This document shows, piece after piece, positions 8,191-15,007 of a stretch of DNA of 56,555 bases. Numbering within the stretch: the first letter of the stretch is position 1; the number at the start of each line of letters is the position of its first letter. This DNA comes from an uncultured Lachnospiraceae bacterium. Lineage in GTDB: Bacteria > Bacillota > Clostridia > Lachnospirales > Lachnospiraceae. The notes under the pieces were generated by a model that saw nothing but the letters and a program-made list of their open reading frames with translations, did not search any database and was not told the DNA's origin. Position numbers and translations under genes: made by a program. The stretch lies in assembly GCA_900314255.1 (NCBI GenBank), contig OMUP01000141.1, forward strand, positions 1 through 56,555, read 5' to 3'.

Positions 8191-9048
8191 TTACACGGCT
8201 CTGTTTCTGGCCTTCTTAAGCGGCTTTCCGATGCCAAGTGTCAGAATTCCGGCGATGATCGCCTCAATTACGCCGTTAAACGAAATGACGCCCAGAATCA
8301 CGGTCAGAACCATGTCCGGTGAAACACTCAGAGCTGCCGCATACGAATCTCTGTATAAAATGTAGATCGACGGCATGACAATGAGTGTGTTGGTCAGCGC
8401 TCCTGTGATGCCTGAAAGCGTATACGCGAGCACGTCGCCTTTCTGCTTTCTCACCGCCAGCCAGACAAGAATAAAGACCGCCGCGCCGCCGGCCAGTCCG
8501 ATGACAGTTGACGCTGCTGCTGCAAGCCCGGCTCTTCCGGCAAATGCTCTCACGCCGAAAGCGACAAGAAGCGAAACAAGAATGTTCAGAAGCATCAGGC
8601 CTGAATTTCTTTTTCCGGAACGATTCAGCGCTCCAATGCCCTTAAAGACGTAGTACGGCAGAACACCGACCAGAATCCGGGGCACAAAGCAGATGAATGC
8701 GCTCTTCCAGATACCGGACGGTCCGATGACGGAAAACGCGAGCACCGGCGAAAATACAAACGCAGAAAGTGTCGACGGCATATATGTATTTTTCAGGAAA
8801 CTGGTGAGACCGAAAATGAAGCCCAGGAACGCGCCCTGTGAAGGCCCGAGCAGAATCGCCCCGAGAATGACCGGAACGTGAACAATGGTTGCATTGATGA
8901 CACCCAGAGGAATATACCCGAAAGGTGTAATGCTCATAAAGACAATAATCGCCGTAAAAAAGGCCAGCAGTACCAGGTCTGCCGTTTTTTTGCGTACTCT
9001 GAGTGAACCGCCCTGACCGGACTGGTTCCTTCCCGCTGAAGTTCTCAT
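8191..9048 (-). CDS. ECF transporter S component, probably for pantothenate
   Basis: 285 residues. A basic N-terminus is followed by about six hydrophobic segments. The first carries the S-component hallmark region PFGYIPLGVINATIVHVPVI and LGPSQGAFLGFIFGL. S components bind a vitamin and work with a shared ECF energising module (EcfA/A'/T), which is not in this window. The ligand is inferred as pantothenate because coaX and coaBC follow in the same operon. Start: the ATG at 9048 has GGAGG seven bases upstream; an in-frame codon 42 bases earlier lacks this. Confidence 0.85.
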   Translation of the reverse strand: MRTSAGRNQSGQGGSLRVRKKTADLVLLAFFTAIIVFMSITPFGYIPLGVINATIVHVPVILGAILLGPSQGAFLGFIFGLTSFLKNTYMPSTLSAFVFSPVLAFSVIGPSGIWKSAFICFVPRILVGVLPYYVFKGIGALNRSGKRNSGLMLLNILVSLLVAFGVRAFAGRAGLAAAASTVIGLAGGAAVFILVWLAVRKQKGDVLAYTLSGITGALTNTLIVMPSIYILYRDSYAAALSVSPDMVLTVILGVISFNGVIEAIIAGILTLGIGKPLKKARNRAV

Positions 9049-9063
9049 AAATTTTCCTCCTGT

Positions 9064-9104
9064 TATCGTTCGCTTTGCGCGATACAACACAGTTATTCAG
9101 TATA
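9064..9104 (-). promoter_or_regulatory. Promoter of the ECF-coaX-coaBC operon with a start-site inverted repeat
   Basis: On the minus strand an extended -10 (TGG then TATACT, forward 9099-9104) lies about 50 bases upstream of the ECF start. The -35 region is weak. Just downstream, TATCG (9064-9068) and CGATA (9080-9084) form an inverted repeat that could be an operator or a leader hairpin. No regulator is identified. Confidence 0.45.
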
Positions 9105-9140
9105 CCATCATCCCCTGCTGCCGTCTGCACGAAAAAGAAA

Positions 9141-9169
9141 ACATGCGCCGGCACGGAACGTGGTATAAT
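9141..9169 (+). promoter_or_regulatory. Extended -10 promoter of the 38-residue protein
   Basis: TGG plus TATAAT (9161-9169) is a strong extended -10; the -35 region is weak. Transcription would start near 9176. An 11-base match to the left side of the CodY box consensus, AATTTTCTGAA, is at 9177-9187. Confidence 0.6.
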
Positions 9170-9212
9170 AGTCACGAATTTTCTGAATTCATTATATCGG
9201 AGGCTTTTTTAT

Positions 9213-9329
9213 ATGTCAAAAATGGGGAAGAAAAACAAGGATTCAAAAGAAGCGCAGACCAAAAAGGCGCTGCAGCAGCTTGCCGCCGTCGCGCGCCGTC
9301 AGCAGAAGAAAGCCGCAAAGAAAAAATAA
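9213..9329 (+). CDS. Small highly basic protein, 38 residues
   Basis: The sequence starts MSKMGKKNKDSKEAQ and ends QQKKAAKKK; nearly a third of the residues are Lys or Arg and it is probably one helix. GGAGG (9199-9203) lies nine bases before the ATG, an extended -10 promoter lies upstream, and a strong terminator lies just after the stop, so this is a complete monocistronic gene. I do not recognise the family. Nucleic-acid or ribosome binding is only a guess from charge. A longer in-frame start at 9075 exists but would overlap the promoter. Confidence 0.7.
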   Translation: MSKMGKKNKDSKEAQTKKALQQLAAVARRQQKKAAKKK

Positions 9330-9361
9330 ATTCCGGAATGCCGGAGAACCTTTTATAGTAT

Positions 9362-9388
9362 GGGGCTGCTGTTGCAGCCCCGTTTTTT
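9362..9388 (+). terminator. Intrinsic terminator of the 38-residue protein gene
   Basis: GGGGCTGC (9362-9369), loop TGTT, GCAGCCCC (9374-9381), then G and six T. It ends exactly at the stop codon of the convergent SGNH gene; there is no T-run on the minus strand. Confidence 0.9.
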
Positions 9389-10151
9389 ACTTGTATATAA
9401 CTTTCAGAATCTCCTCTGCCAGAATTCCGGCGATAATATCAGCTCCTTCATCTGACGGGTGCAATCCATCATATGTCATGCCGATAGCCTGCTCCGGATA
9501 TGGGTATTCATCCTTATCCGGGTCATACGGAACGCCGATATAATCCGGGTATGCGAGATCCGTTTCTTTTCCATTCACACGCTTTCTCTGGAACTTTACG
9601 GCATTTGCCACCGTAAAGCCTGAACGGTCGTGCAGATTGATCGGATACACTCTCTCACCGTGCACACAGGAAAAAATCGCCCCTGCCACGTCAGACAGCT
9701 TCTGCCCCGCCTCCGGAGCATAACTTCCATGATCGATGTGATGATGGTCCAGAATATATATGAAATCGCTTCTTTCTACCGGATTCATAACGATTACAGG
9801 TGAAGTGCTCGTCTTACGGATGTTTCGGATTATGCAGGCCAGATTTCCCACAATCGTACCAGGCCGCTGCCCGTCAAAATCCTCTTTTGTCCCGCAGGGT
9901 GTTTTAAACGAGAACCAGTCGTTGGTTCCGAGAAGAATCGTGTAAAAATCAGCGGAAGGAAATGCCGCATCCAGAAAATTTTCCGTCGCCGCGCCATTGA
10001 TCCCCCGGTTGATTACATGTACTGTTCCCAGTTCCGGCATTATTTTTTCAAGCGTGCGGCTGACATACCCCTTGTGAAGCCGGTATCCTGTCTCGTCCAG
10101 ATGATCATTCAGATAAGTAAACGAATCACCGATTGCACACCAGATTTTCAT
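9387..10151 (-). CDS. SGNH/GDSL-family esterase
   Basis: 254 residues. Block I is AIGDSFTYLND at the N-terminus (nucleophile Ser10). A GTNDW segment (block III) lies near residue 75, and the C-terminal DGLHPSDEGA carries the catalytic Asp and His. No signal peptide is present. It is the last gene of the ABC transporter/GH105 operon, so removal of acetyl groups from imported oligosaccharides is a reasonable inference; thioesterase or lipase activity cannot be excluded. AAGGAG lies nine bases before the ATG and is located inside the end of the preceding 34-residue frame. Confidence 0.85.
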   Translation of the reverse strand: MKIWCAIGDSFTYLNDHLDETGYRLHKGYVSRTLEKIMPELGTVHVINRGINGAATENFLDAAFPSADFYTILLGTNDWFSFKTPCGTKEDFDGQRPGTIVGNLACIIRNIRKTSTSPVIVMNPVERSDFIYILDHHHIDHGSYAPEAGQKLSDVAGAIFSCVHGERVYPINLHDRSGFTVANAVKFQRKRVNGKETDLAYPDYIGVPYDPDKDEYPYPEQAIGMTYDGLHPSDEGADIIAGILAEEILKVIYK

Positions 10152-10157
10152 TTTGAA

Positions 10158-10262
10158 TCAACTCCTTAACAGCTTCTTATATTCGGACGGATCCTGCCGG
10201 TAAACTTCTTGAATGCGATACTGAAGTACTGAGAATTGTTCCCATAACCAGTTCATATTCAT
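10158..10262 (-). CDS. Possible 34-residue protein coupled to GH105 and the SGNH gene
   Basis: An open frame MNMNWLWEQFSVLQYRIQEV... of 34 codons fills the whole gap between the GH105 and SGNH genes. Its ATG overlaps the GH105 stop as ATGA, and its TGA lies within the ribosome binding region of the SGNH gene (AAGGAGTTGA). The peptide is Trp/Gln/Tyr-rich, could form an amphipathic helix, and ends in a basic KKLLRS. There is no Shine-Dalgarno sequence of its own, so translation would rely on coupling. I do not recognise it; it might be a leader for the SGNH gene, a remnant, or chance. Confidence 0.4.
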   Translation of the reverse strand: MNMNWLWEQFSVLQYRIQEVYRQDPSEYKKLLRS

Positions 10263-11296
10263 GCTTTGAGAACCGCAGCAAAAAATGCCAGTACAAGTCC
10301 CTGGCCCCAGCCCTGGATCCATCTTTTTGTCACGTTCCGATACCCCTGCGCATCCCGCATGACAGCGGTTCCGCCGGATACATTTTCTACGGTGCCGTCC
10401 TCTGCGACATTTGCAAGGACTCCTTCGATAGCTTTGTTTACGTACTTGTAATGAAGCGGATTGCCTGCGATCGTCATCGCCGCTGCGATGCCGGCAGAGG
10501 CGGAAACTTCCTCATAACTCTCCGGATCATCAATGATTGTGCGCCAGAGTCCGTTTTCCGTCTGATAATTTTTCAGCGCTGAAAGCTGCAGATCGAGGCT
10601 GCCATTGATATCCATGCACTCCGGATACAGATACCAGCCCGGAAGATCCGGCTTCACATGCGACATGGTATAAGCTGCCCACGCGTTTGCGCGTCCCCAG
10701 TGAATGCCGGACATATGACTTTTCTTCACATTCGAATACCCGTGAAAGAACAGTCCGTTTTTATCCTGCAGATACAGAATATGCCAGTACCATTGTTTCA
10801 GCGCGTCAGAAATCAGCGTCTCATCCTTTCTCTCAATCCCGACCCGCAGCAGCATGTAGGCAGCCATGAACAGCGTGTCCGCCCAGCACTGCTCGGGAAA
10901 ATCGTCGCGATCCGAGACCGTGTGCTGCAGAACGCCGTCGCCAAACCGCAGAGCCTTGTTCTCAAGATAATCAATCTGGGCATTCAGATATTTCTGATAT
11001 TTTTCGTCACCTGTCGCCTTATATAAATCAAGCAGGCAGTGTCCCATTGCGCAGGTATTGACATTGAGACCCGGGACGCCCAGATCGATCAGTTCGTCGA
11101 CTCTCTCCTGCACCATCTTCCGGTATTCATCCCGCCCGGTGGCTTCCGCCGCACGGCAGATGCCGTAATATGCCACGCCGCACGGCCACTCCCACGTCAT
11201 GTCCATCTGCATGGTACGCTTCACAATCCGGTCCACGGCGTCAAGAAGTTCGTCTCTTGAATATGACAGTCCGGTTTCAGCCTTAGTTTCGCTCAT
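10259..11296 (-). CDS. Glycoside hydrolase family 105/88 (unsaturated uronyl hydrolase)
   Basis: 345 residues forming an alpha6/alpha6 barrel by family. The motif QCWADTLFMAAYML near residue 135 carries the Asp expected to catalyse hydration of the unsaturated uronic acid, and HWGRANAWAAYTMS near 205 is the second conserved block. GH105 enzymes (YteR type) remove the unsaturated uronic residue left by pectin lyases. No signal peptide is present, so the enzyme works on imported oligosaccharides brought in by the upstream ABC system. Start: of two adjacent ATG codons the second (11296) has the better spacing from GGGAGG. A terminator hairpin separates it from the permease gene, so it should be expressed by read-through. 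Confidence 0.88.
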   Translation of the reverse strand: MSETKAETGLSYSRDELLDAVDRIVKRTMQMDMTWEWPCGVAYYGICRAAEATGRDEYRKMVQERVDELIDLGVPGLNVNTCAMGHCLLDLYKATGDEKYQKYLNAQIDYLENKALRFGDGVLQHTVSDRDDFPEQCWADTLFMAAYMLLRVGIERKDETLISDALKQWYWHILYLQDKNGLFFHGYSNVKKSHMSGIHWGRANAWAAYTMSHVKPDLPGWYLYPECMDINGSLDLQLSALKNYQTENGLWRTIIDDPESYEEVSASAGIAAAMTIAGNPLHYKYVNKAIEGVLANVAEDGTVENVSGGTAVMRDAQGYRNVTKRWIQGWGQGLVLAFFAAVLKA

Positions 11297-11327
11297 CATT
11301 ACCTCCCGTTTCACAAGTAAATTTGTC

Positions 11328-11362
11328 AAAAAAAAGCTCCTGCCGGTACAGCTGGCAGGAGC
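11328..11362 (-). terminator. Intrinsic terminator between the MalG-type permease and GH105
   Basis: On the minus strand a 9-base stem (11354-11362 with 11336-11344), loop of nine, is followed by eight T. It would reduce transcription of GH105 and the SGNH gene relative to the transporter. Confidence 0.85.
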
Positions 11363-11382
11363 AGATAGTAATTGTCTGAAGA

Positions 11383-12228
11383 TCAGCCTTTCAGACCGGA
11401 TGTCGAGATACCTTCCACCAGATAGCGCTGGAATGTAAGGAACAGAACAACGGACGGAATCAGGGATACGCAGGCCATGGCGAACATAGCGCCGTAGTCG
11501 GACGATGTACCCGGGTCAGAGAACAGCTTCAGAGCCAGAGATACAGGGTACATAGCTGACTTGTTTACGTACATGAGGGCGGAAAGGAAGTCATCCCATC
11601 TCCACATGAACGAGAAAATCGTGCCCGTTACAAGTGCCGGTACCATCAGCGGAAGGATGATCCGGATGAAAATCTGCCAGTAGGAGCAGCCGTCGATTTT
11701 CGCTGCCTCGTCCAGGTCCTTCGGAATACCTCCGATGAAGTTGCTGAACAGGTAAACGAAGAATCCCTGAATTGCGAAGCAGTACGGTACGATAAGCGGA
11801 ATGTAGGAGTTAACCCATCCCAGCTGTTTGTACCACAGGTACTGCGGGATCATGAGAACCTGTGCCGGCAGCATCATGGAAAGGAGCATTGCTGTGAAGA
11901 GGATCTTCTTTCCCTTGAATTCAAATCTCGCAAAACCATATCCGACAAGAGACGAGGATACGATTGTACCGAGTGTCGCGCTCAGAGCGATGATCAGGGA
12001 GTTGCCGATGAAGGTTCCGAATCCTACGCCGCCGAAACCTTTCCAGCCGTTGATGTAGTTCTCAGTCGTCCACGTTGTTGGGATCAGCTGTCCTGCCGTC
12101 GCGAAAATGGTGTTGGTCGGCTTGAAGGAGCTGAACAGCATCCAGAGAAGCGGATAGATCATCACGATCGCGAAGGCAAAAATGAAAATATTTTTGATAA
12201 TAAATCCTGCTTTACTTCTCTTTTTCAT
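11383..12228 (-). CDS. Sugar ABC transporter permease, MalG type
   Basis: 281 residues with six predicted membrane helices. The cytoplasmic EAA loop is seen at EAAKIDGCSYWQIFIRIILP, the contact site for the ATPase. It is the second permease of a CUT1-type importer. The ATG at 12228 has GGAGG eight bases upstream and lies one base after the stop of the first permease; a start at 12246 would overlap it and is less likely. The window has no ATPase gene, so a shared MsmX/MsiK-like ATPase elsewhere is inferred. Confidence 0.93.
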   Translation of the reverse strand: MKKRSKAGFIIKNIFIFAFAIVMIYPLLWMLFSSFKPTNTIFATAGQLIPTTWTTENYINGWKGFGGVGFGTFIGNSLIIALSATLGTIVSSSLVGYGFARFEFKGKKILFTAMLLSMMLPAQVLMIPQYLWYKQLGWVNSYIPLIVPYCFAIQGFFVYLFSNFIGGIPKDLDEAAKIDGCSYWQIFIRIILPLMVPALVTGTIFSFMWRWDDFLSALMYVNKSAMYPVSLALKLFSDPGTSSDYGAMFAMACVSLIPSVVLFLTFQRYLVEGISTSGLKG

Positions 12229-12229
12229 T

Positions 12230-13156
12230 TTATAATCCTCCGTCATATACCCAGAACTTCTTGGTTGCGAACAGAACCGCGGTGACAGCCGAGATGATGA
12301 GAACCATTACCCAGGCCATTGCGGCGCCGTAACCGGTGTTGTAATAGGTGAAGGACTGATCATACATGTAAACGGTGTAGAACTCTGTCGAGTACATCGG
12401 CTTGCCCTGTGTGATGATGTAGCACTGTGTGAATGCAAGGAAGCCGTTGATCAGCTGCATAACCAGGTTGAAGAATATGGTCGGTGTGAGAAGCGGGAAT
12501 GTGATCTTCCAGAATCTCTTCCAGCCGTTTGCGCCGTCAACCATCGCCGCCTCATACAGAGACTGCGGGATCTGCTTCAGAGCAGACAGGAAAATCAGCA
12601 TCGAAGAGCCGAACTGCCAAACAGCGAGGATGATCAGAACCCAGATGGCGGTTCTTGTATCGCCGAGCCACGGGAAGTTGATTCCAAGGATCCGGTTGAT
12701 GGTTCCGTCGGTAGCCCACATGCGCTTCCAGAGAACGGATACGGCCACGGATCCGCCGATGATGGACGGCAGATAGTATGTCGCTCTGTAGAAGCCGGAA
12801 AGCTTGTTGTTCTCGAGAAGAAGCATCGCGACAAAAAGCGCGAAGATCAGTCTCAGCGGTGTGGAAACCAGGGCGAAGTAAAATGTTACGCCGATGGATT
12901 TCTGATAGATCGCGTCGCTGGCCATTTTTGCGAAGTTATCCCAGCCGATGAATACCGGCGGCTGCAGGATGTTGTACTGGCAGAAAGCGTAGTACAGCGA
13001 AATTGCCATCGGAACGACCATGAACATGAGGAAGCCGAACGTAAACGGCAGGGTGAAAATGTAGCCGGCCGTTTTCTCGTTATTGATCGGATTGCCGATC
13101 TTGCGCTTCTTGGCAGGCGCAGAGGCGGCAGTCTTCACAGGTTGCTTATTGCCCAT
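12230..13156 (-). CDS. Sugar ABC transporter permease, MalF type
   Basis: 308 residues. A Lys-rich cytoplasmic N-terminus is followed by six predicted membrane helices and the EAA loop YEAAMVDGANGWKRFWKITF. It is the first permease of the CUT1-type importer and precedes the MalG-type gene by one base. The ATG at 13156 has AAGGAG eight bases upstream; a codon 30 bases earlier lacks one. The gene has its own promoter (13188-13253) downstream of a terminator, so it can be transcribed separately from the binding protein. Confidence 0.93.
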   Translation of the reverse strand: MGNKQPVKTAASAPAKKRKIGNPINNEKTAGYIFTLPFTFGFLMFMVVPMAISLYYAFCQYNILQPPVFIGWDNFAKMASDAIYQKSIGVTFYFALVSTPLRLIFALFVAMLLLENNKLSGFYRATYYLPSIIGGSVAVSVLWKRMWATDGTINRILGINFPWLGDTRTAIWVLIILAVWQFGSSMLIFLSALKQIPQSLYEAAMVDGANGWKRFWKITFPLLTPTIFFNLVMQLINGFLAFTQCYIITQGKPMYSTEFYTVYMYDQSFTYYNTGYGAAMAWVMVLIISAVTAVLFATKKFWVYDGGL

Positions 13157-13187
13157 TTCTATCACTCCTTTTTCTGAATATGACATT

Positions 13188-13253
13188 ATTATACGATCTT
13201 GTTTTGTTCATTATAACTCATAAAACCTACCCGTCGCTTCAAAATTTCCTACT
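13188..13253 (-). promoter_or_regulatory. Promoter of the permease genes with the shared upstream motif
   Basis: On the minus strand TATAAT (forward 13188-13193) has a weak -35. AGTAGGAAATTTT begins at 13253, exactly 60 bases upstream of the -10, the same distance as in the two binding-protein promoters. A second half, GGTAGG, follows 22 bases after the first. Confidence 0.6.
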
Positions 13254-13265
13254 TTTTCATAATAT

Positions 13266-13285
13266 TTTTACACACTTTTGTAAAA
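13266..13285. promoter_or_regulatory. Inverted repeat TTTTACA-N6-TGTAAAA
   Basis: Perfect 7-base arms (13266-13272 and 13279-13285) lie between the upstream terminator and the permease promoter motif. Operator function is possible but untested; the AT-rich context weakens the case. Confidence 0.35.
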
Positions 13286-13310
13286 TGTATCCAATTACCG
13301 CTGCTGCCGC

Positions 13311-13344
13311 AAAAACGGGACCGCAGGGTATCCCTGCAGTCCCG
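13311..13344 (-). terminator. Intrinsic terminator after binding protein 1
   Basis: On the minus strand CGGGACTGCAGGG pairs with CCCTGCGGTCCCG across a 3-base loop (one G-T pair), then five T. It separates the abundant binding protein from the permease genes. Confidence 0.9.
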
Positions 13345-13367
13345 CCTGTCAATTCCGGATTCCCGCA

Positions 13368-14753
13368 TCAGCTGCCAGCCTTGGCCGCCAGTGCTGCAGA
13401 GCCCTGAGTGATAAACTCCTCCGCTGCCTGCGAAGCGTCAATCTGTCCGTAGCAGAGCTCTTCCACTACGTTGTTCAGTGCCTTGCCGGCTTCCGCATAT
13501 CCGTCCGGATACGGCGGATTGATAACAGAGCAGTTCGGCTGAACAACATTATAGATGTAGTTGTAAATCTTCTGATCCGTCTCATCCAGCTGGCTCTTGA
13601 TCTTGTCGGCTACATCAGAATTGATCGGAACGCCCCGCTCGCCGAGAAGGATATCATTGCAGTCGGTGCTGTTGATCAGATAATTCAGGAATTTTACAGC
13701 TTCTTCCGGATTTTTTGTGCCTGATGTCACAGAGAAGAACTGACCCGGTTTAATGAAATCAGACTTCTTCGGATCCGGGCTCGGCCATGTGGTCATCTCC
13801 AGATCCATTCCCTCTTTTGCCAGCTTGTTCATCGCTGTGTACTGGTTGGACCACATCAGAGTGTTCCATGCCGATTTATCCGGTGACGTTCCTGCCACTA
13901 TCGGCGCCTGCTCGATGGAACCGATTGTGATGTCTGCGTAGACATCCGGTCCGAGCTCCCATCCTTCTTTGATTCCGTCCTCGTATACCTGGAAGTACTT
14001 CGTCAGCTGTTCTTTCGTGGCATTGAGCTTCCCGTCGCCAAAAAGGACAACGCCGTCCGATCTCAGCAGATAATTCATGGGTTCCTGAACAGTACCATAG
14101 GAAAGATCCGTCTTATATCCTGTCTTTTCATAAATCGTCTTTGCAGCCGTGACAAATTCATCAAGGGTCATATTATCCTTGATTGTAACTCCGGCTTCAT
14201 CAGTAATGGTCTTATTGTAAACCAGAGCCGGCGCATTCATGCCCGCGCATATAGCGATGACTTTGCCATCCACCGTGCCGGCTTCGAGCATATTCTTGTC
14301 CCACTTGGAAGCATCCAGGGTTCCGTTATCAATATACGGCTTCAGATCCAGAAGCTGACCGGATTTCGCATACTGGTTAATATACTGGTAGTCCTGCTGC
14401 ATGATGTCCGGTGCCTGCCCTCCGGCTGCAGCCGTTGCCATCTTCTGCCAGTAGTCATTCCACTCGGAAAACTGACCGTCGATGGTCACGCCCGGATTAT
14501 CTTTCTCATACGCTTCAATCGCATTCTGGGTGCGTTCATTTCTCGTCTGATTGCCCCACCAGGCAAAAACCATGCTGACATCGCCGGACGAACTGTTTCC
14601 GGAAGCTGCCGATGCTGCCGCAGTAGTTTTCTCCGCTGCTGCAGATGTCTTTGCCGCAGCACTTGTCTGGGTTCCTCCCGTACTGCCGCAGCCTGCAAGC
14701 ATTCCTACTCCCATCAGTGCAGCCATTGCGGCTGCTGCACCTCTTTTCGTCAT
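13368..14753 (-). CDS. Sugar ABC transporter solute-binding lipoprotein 1
   Basis: 461 residues. A type II signal peptide ends in the lipobox LAGC (Cys22), then a low-complexity Ala/Ser/Thr linker, then a periplasmic-binding-type fold (family 1) from about residue 58 with VFAWWGNQTRNERTQNAI and DIMQQDYQYINQYAKSGQ. It captures an oligosaccharide and delivers it to the permease pair. It is a close paralogue of the next upstream gene (more than half the positions identical by eye). GGAGG lies nine bases before the ATG. It has its own promoter and a terminator on each side, so it is mainly monocistronic. Confidence 0.93.
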   Translation of the reverse strand: MTKRGAAAAMAALMGVGMLAGCGSTGGTQTSAAAKTSAAAEKTTAAASAASGNSSSGDVSMVFAWWGNQTRNERTQNAIEAYEKDNPGVTIDGQFSEWNDYWQKMATAAAGGQAPDIMQQDYQYINQYAKSGQLLDLKPYIDNGTLDASKWDKNMLEAGTVDGKVIAICAGMNAPALVYNKTITDEAGVTIKDNMTLDEFVTAAKTIYEKTGYKTDLSYGTVQEPMNYLLRSDGVVLFGDGKLNATKEQLTKYFQVYEDGIKEGWELGPDVYADITIGSIEQAPIVAGTSPDKSAWNTLMWSNQYTAMNKLAKEGMDLEMTTWPSPDPKKSDFIKPGQFFSVTSGTKNPEEAVKFLNYLINSTDCNDILLGERGVPINSDVADKIKSQLDETDQKIYNYIYNVVQPNCSVINPPYPDGYAEAGKALNNVVEELCYGQIDASQAAEEFITQGSAALAAKAGS

Positions 14754-14791
14754 ATAAAAGCCTCCTCACGAACTAATATTGTATATTAGAT

Positions 14792-14857
14792 AGAATAGTC
14801 CGGCTTTCATTTCCTTACAAGGTGAAAAAACCGACTAATTTGGTCATATTGCCGACT
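14792..14857 (-). promoter_or_regulatory. Promoter of binding protein 1 with direct-repeat activator motif
   Basis: On the minus strand TTGTAA (forward 14815-14820) and TATTCT (14792-14797) are 17 bases apart. Upstream lie two exact AGTCGG direct repeats beginning at 14857 and 14836, 21 bases (two helix turns) apart; the first is 60 bases upstream of the -10. This is the usual layout for an AraC-type activator. Confidence 0.65.
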
Positions 14858-14919
14858 AAAAAGATTTCATCATAGCTATTTTATGCAATTTATCTTTTCA
14901 CATTCTCATACCAGGAAAG

Positions 14920-14978
14920 AAAGTCTGAATGCAGACTTTTATTTTCAATAAAAAGAGGAAGGACTGTACGTCCTTCCC
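14920..14978 (-). terminator. Terminator (and second hairpin) after binding protein 2
   Basis: On the minus strand GGAAGGAC (complement of 14970-14977) and GTCCTTCC (14957-14964) form a stem followed by CTTTTTATT-like T-rich bases. A second perfect hairpin, AAAGTCTG-N4-CAGACTTT (14920-14939), follows directly and may act as a back-up. Confidence 0.8.
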
Positions 14979-15007
14979 CTCTATCAGCTGTGAACCCCAG
15001 CCTTATG

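Noticed and set aside
13266-13285. WalR- or CodY-type box
   Set aside because: The palindrome does not fit the direct-repeat WalR pattern or the CodY consensus well; reported only as an inverted repeat.
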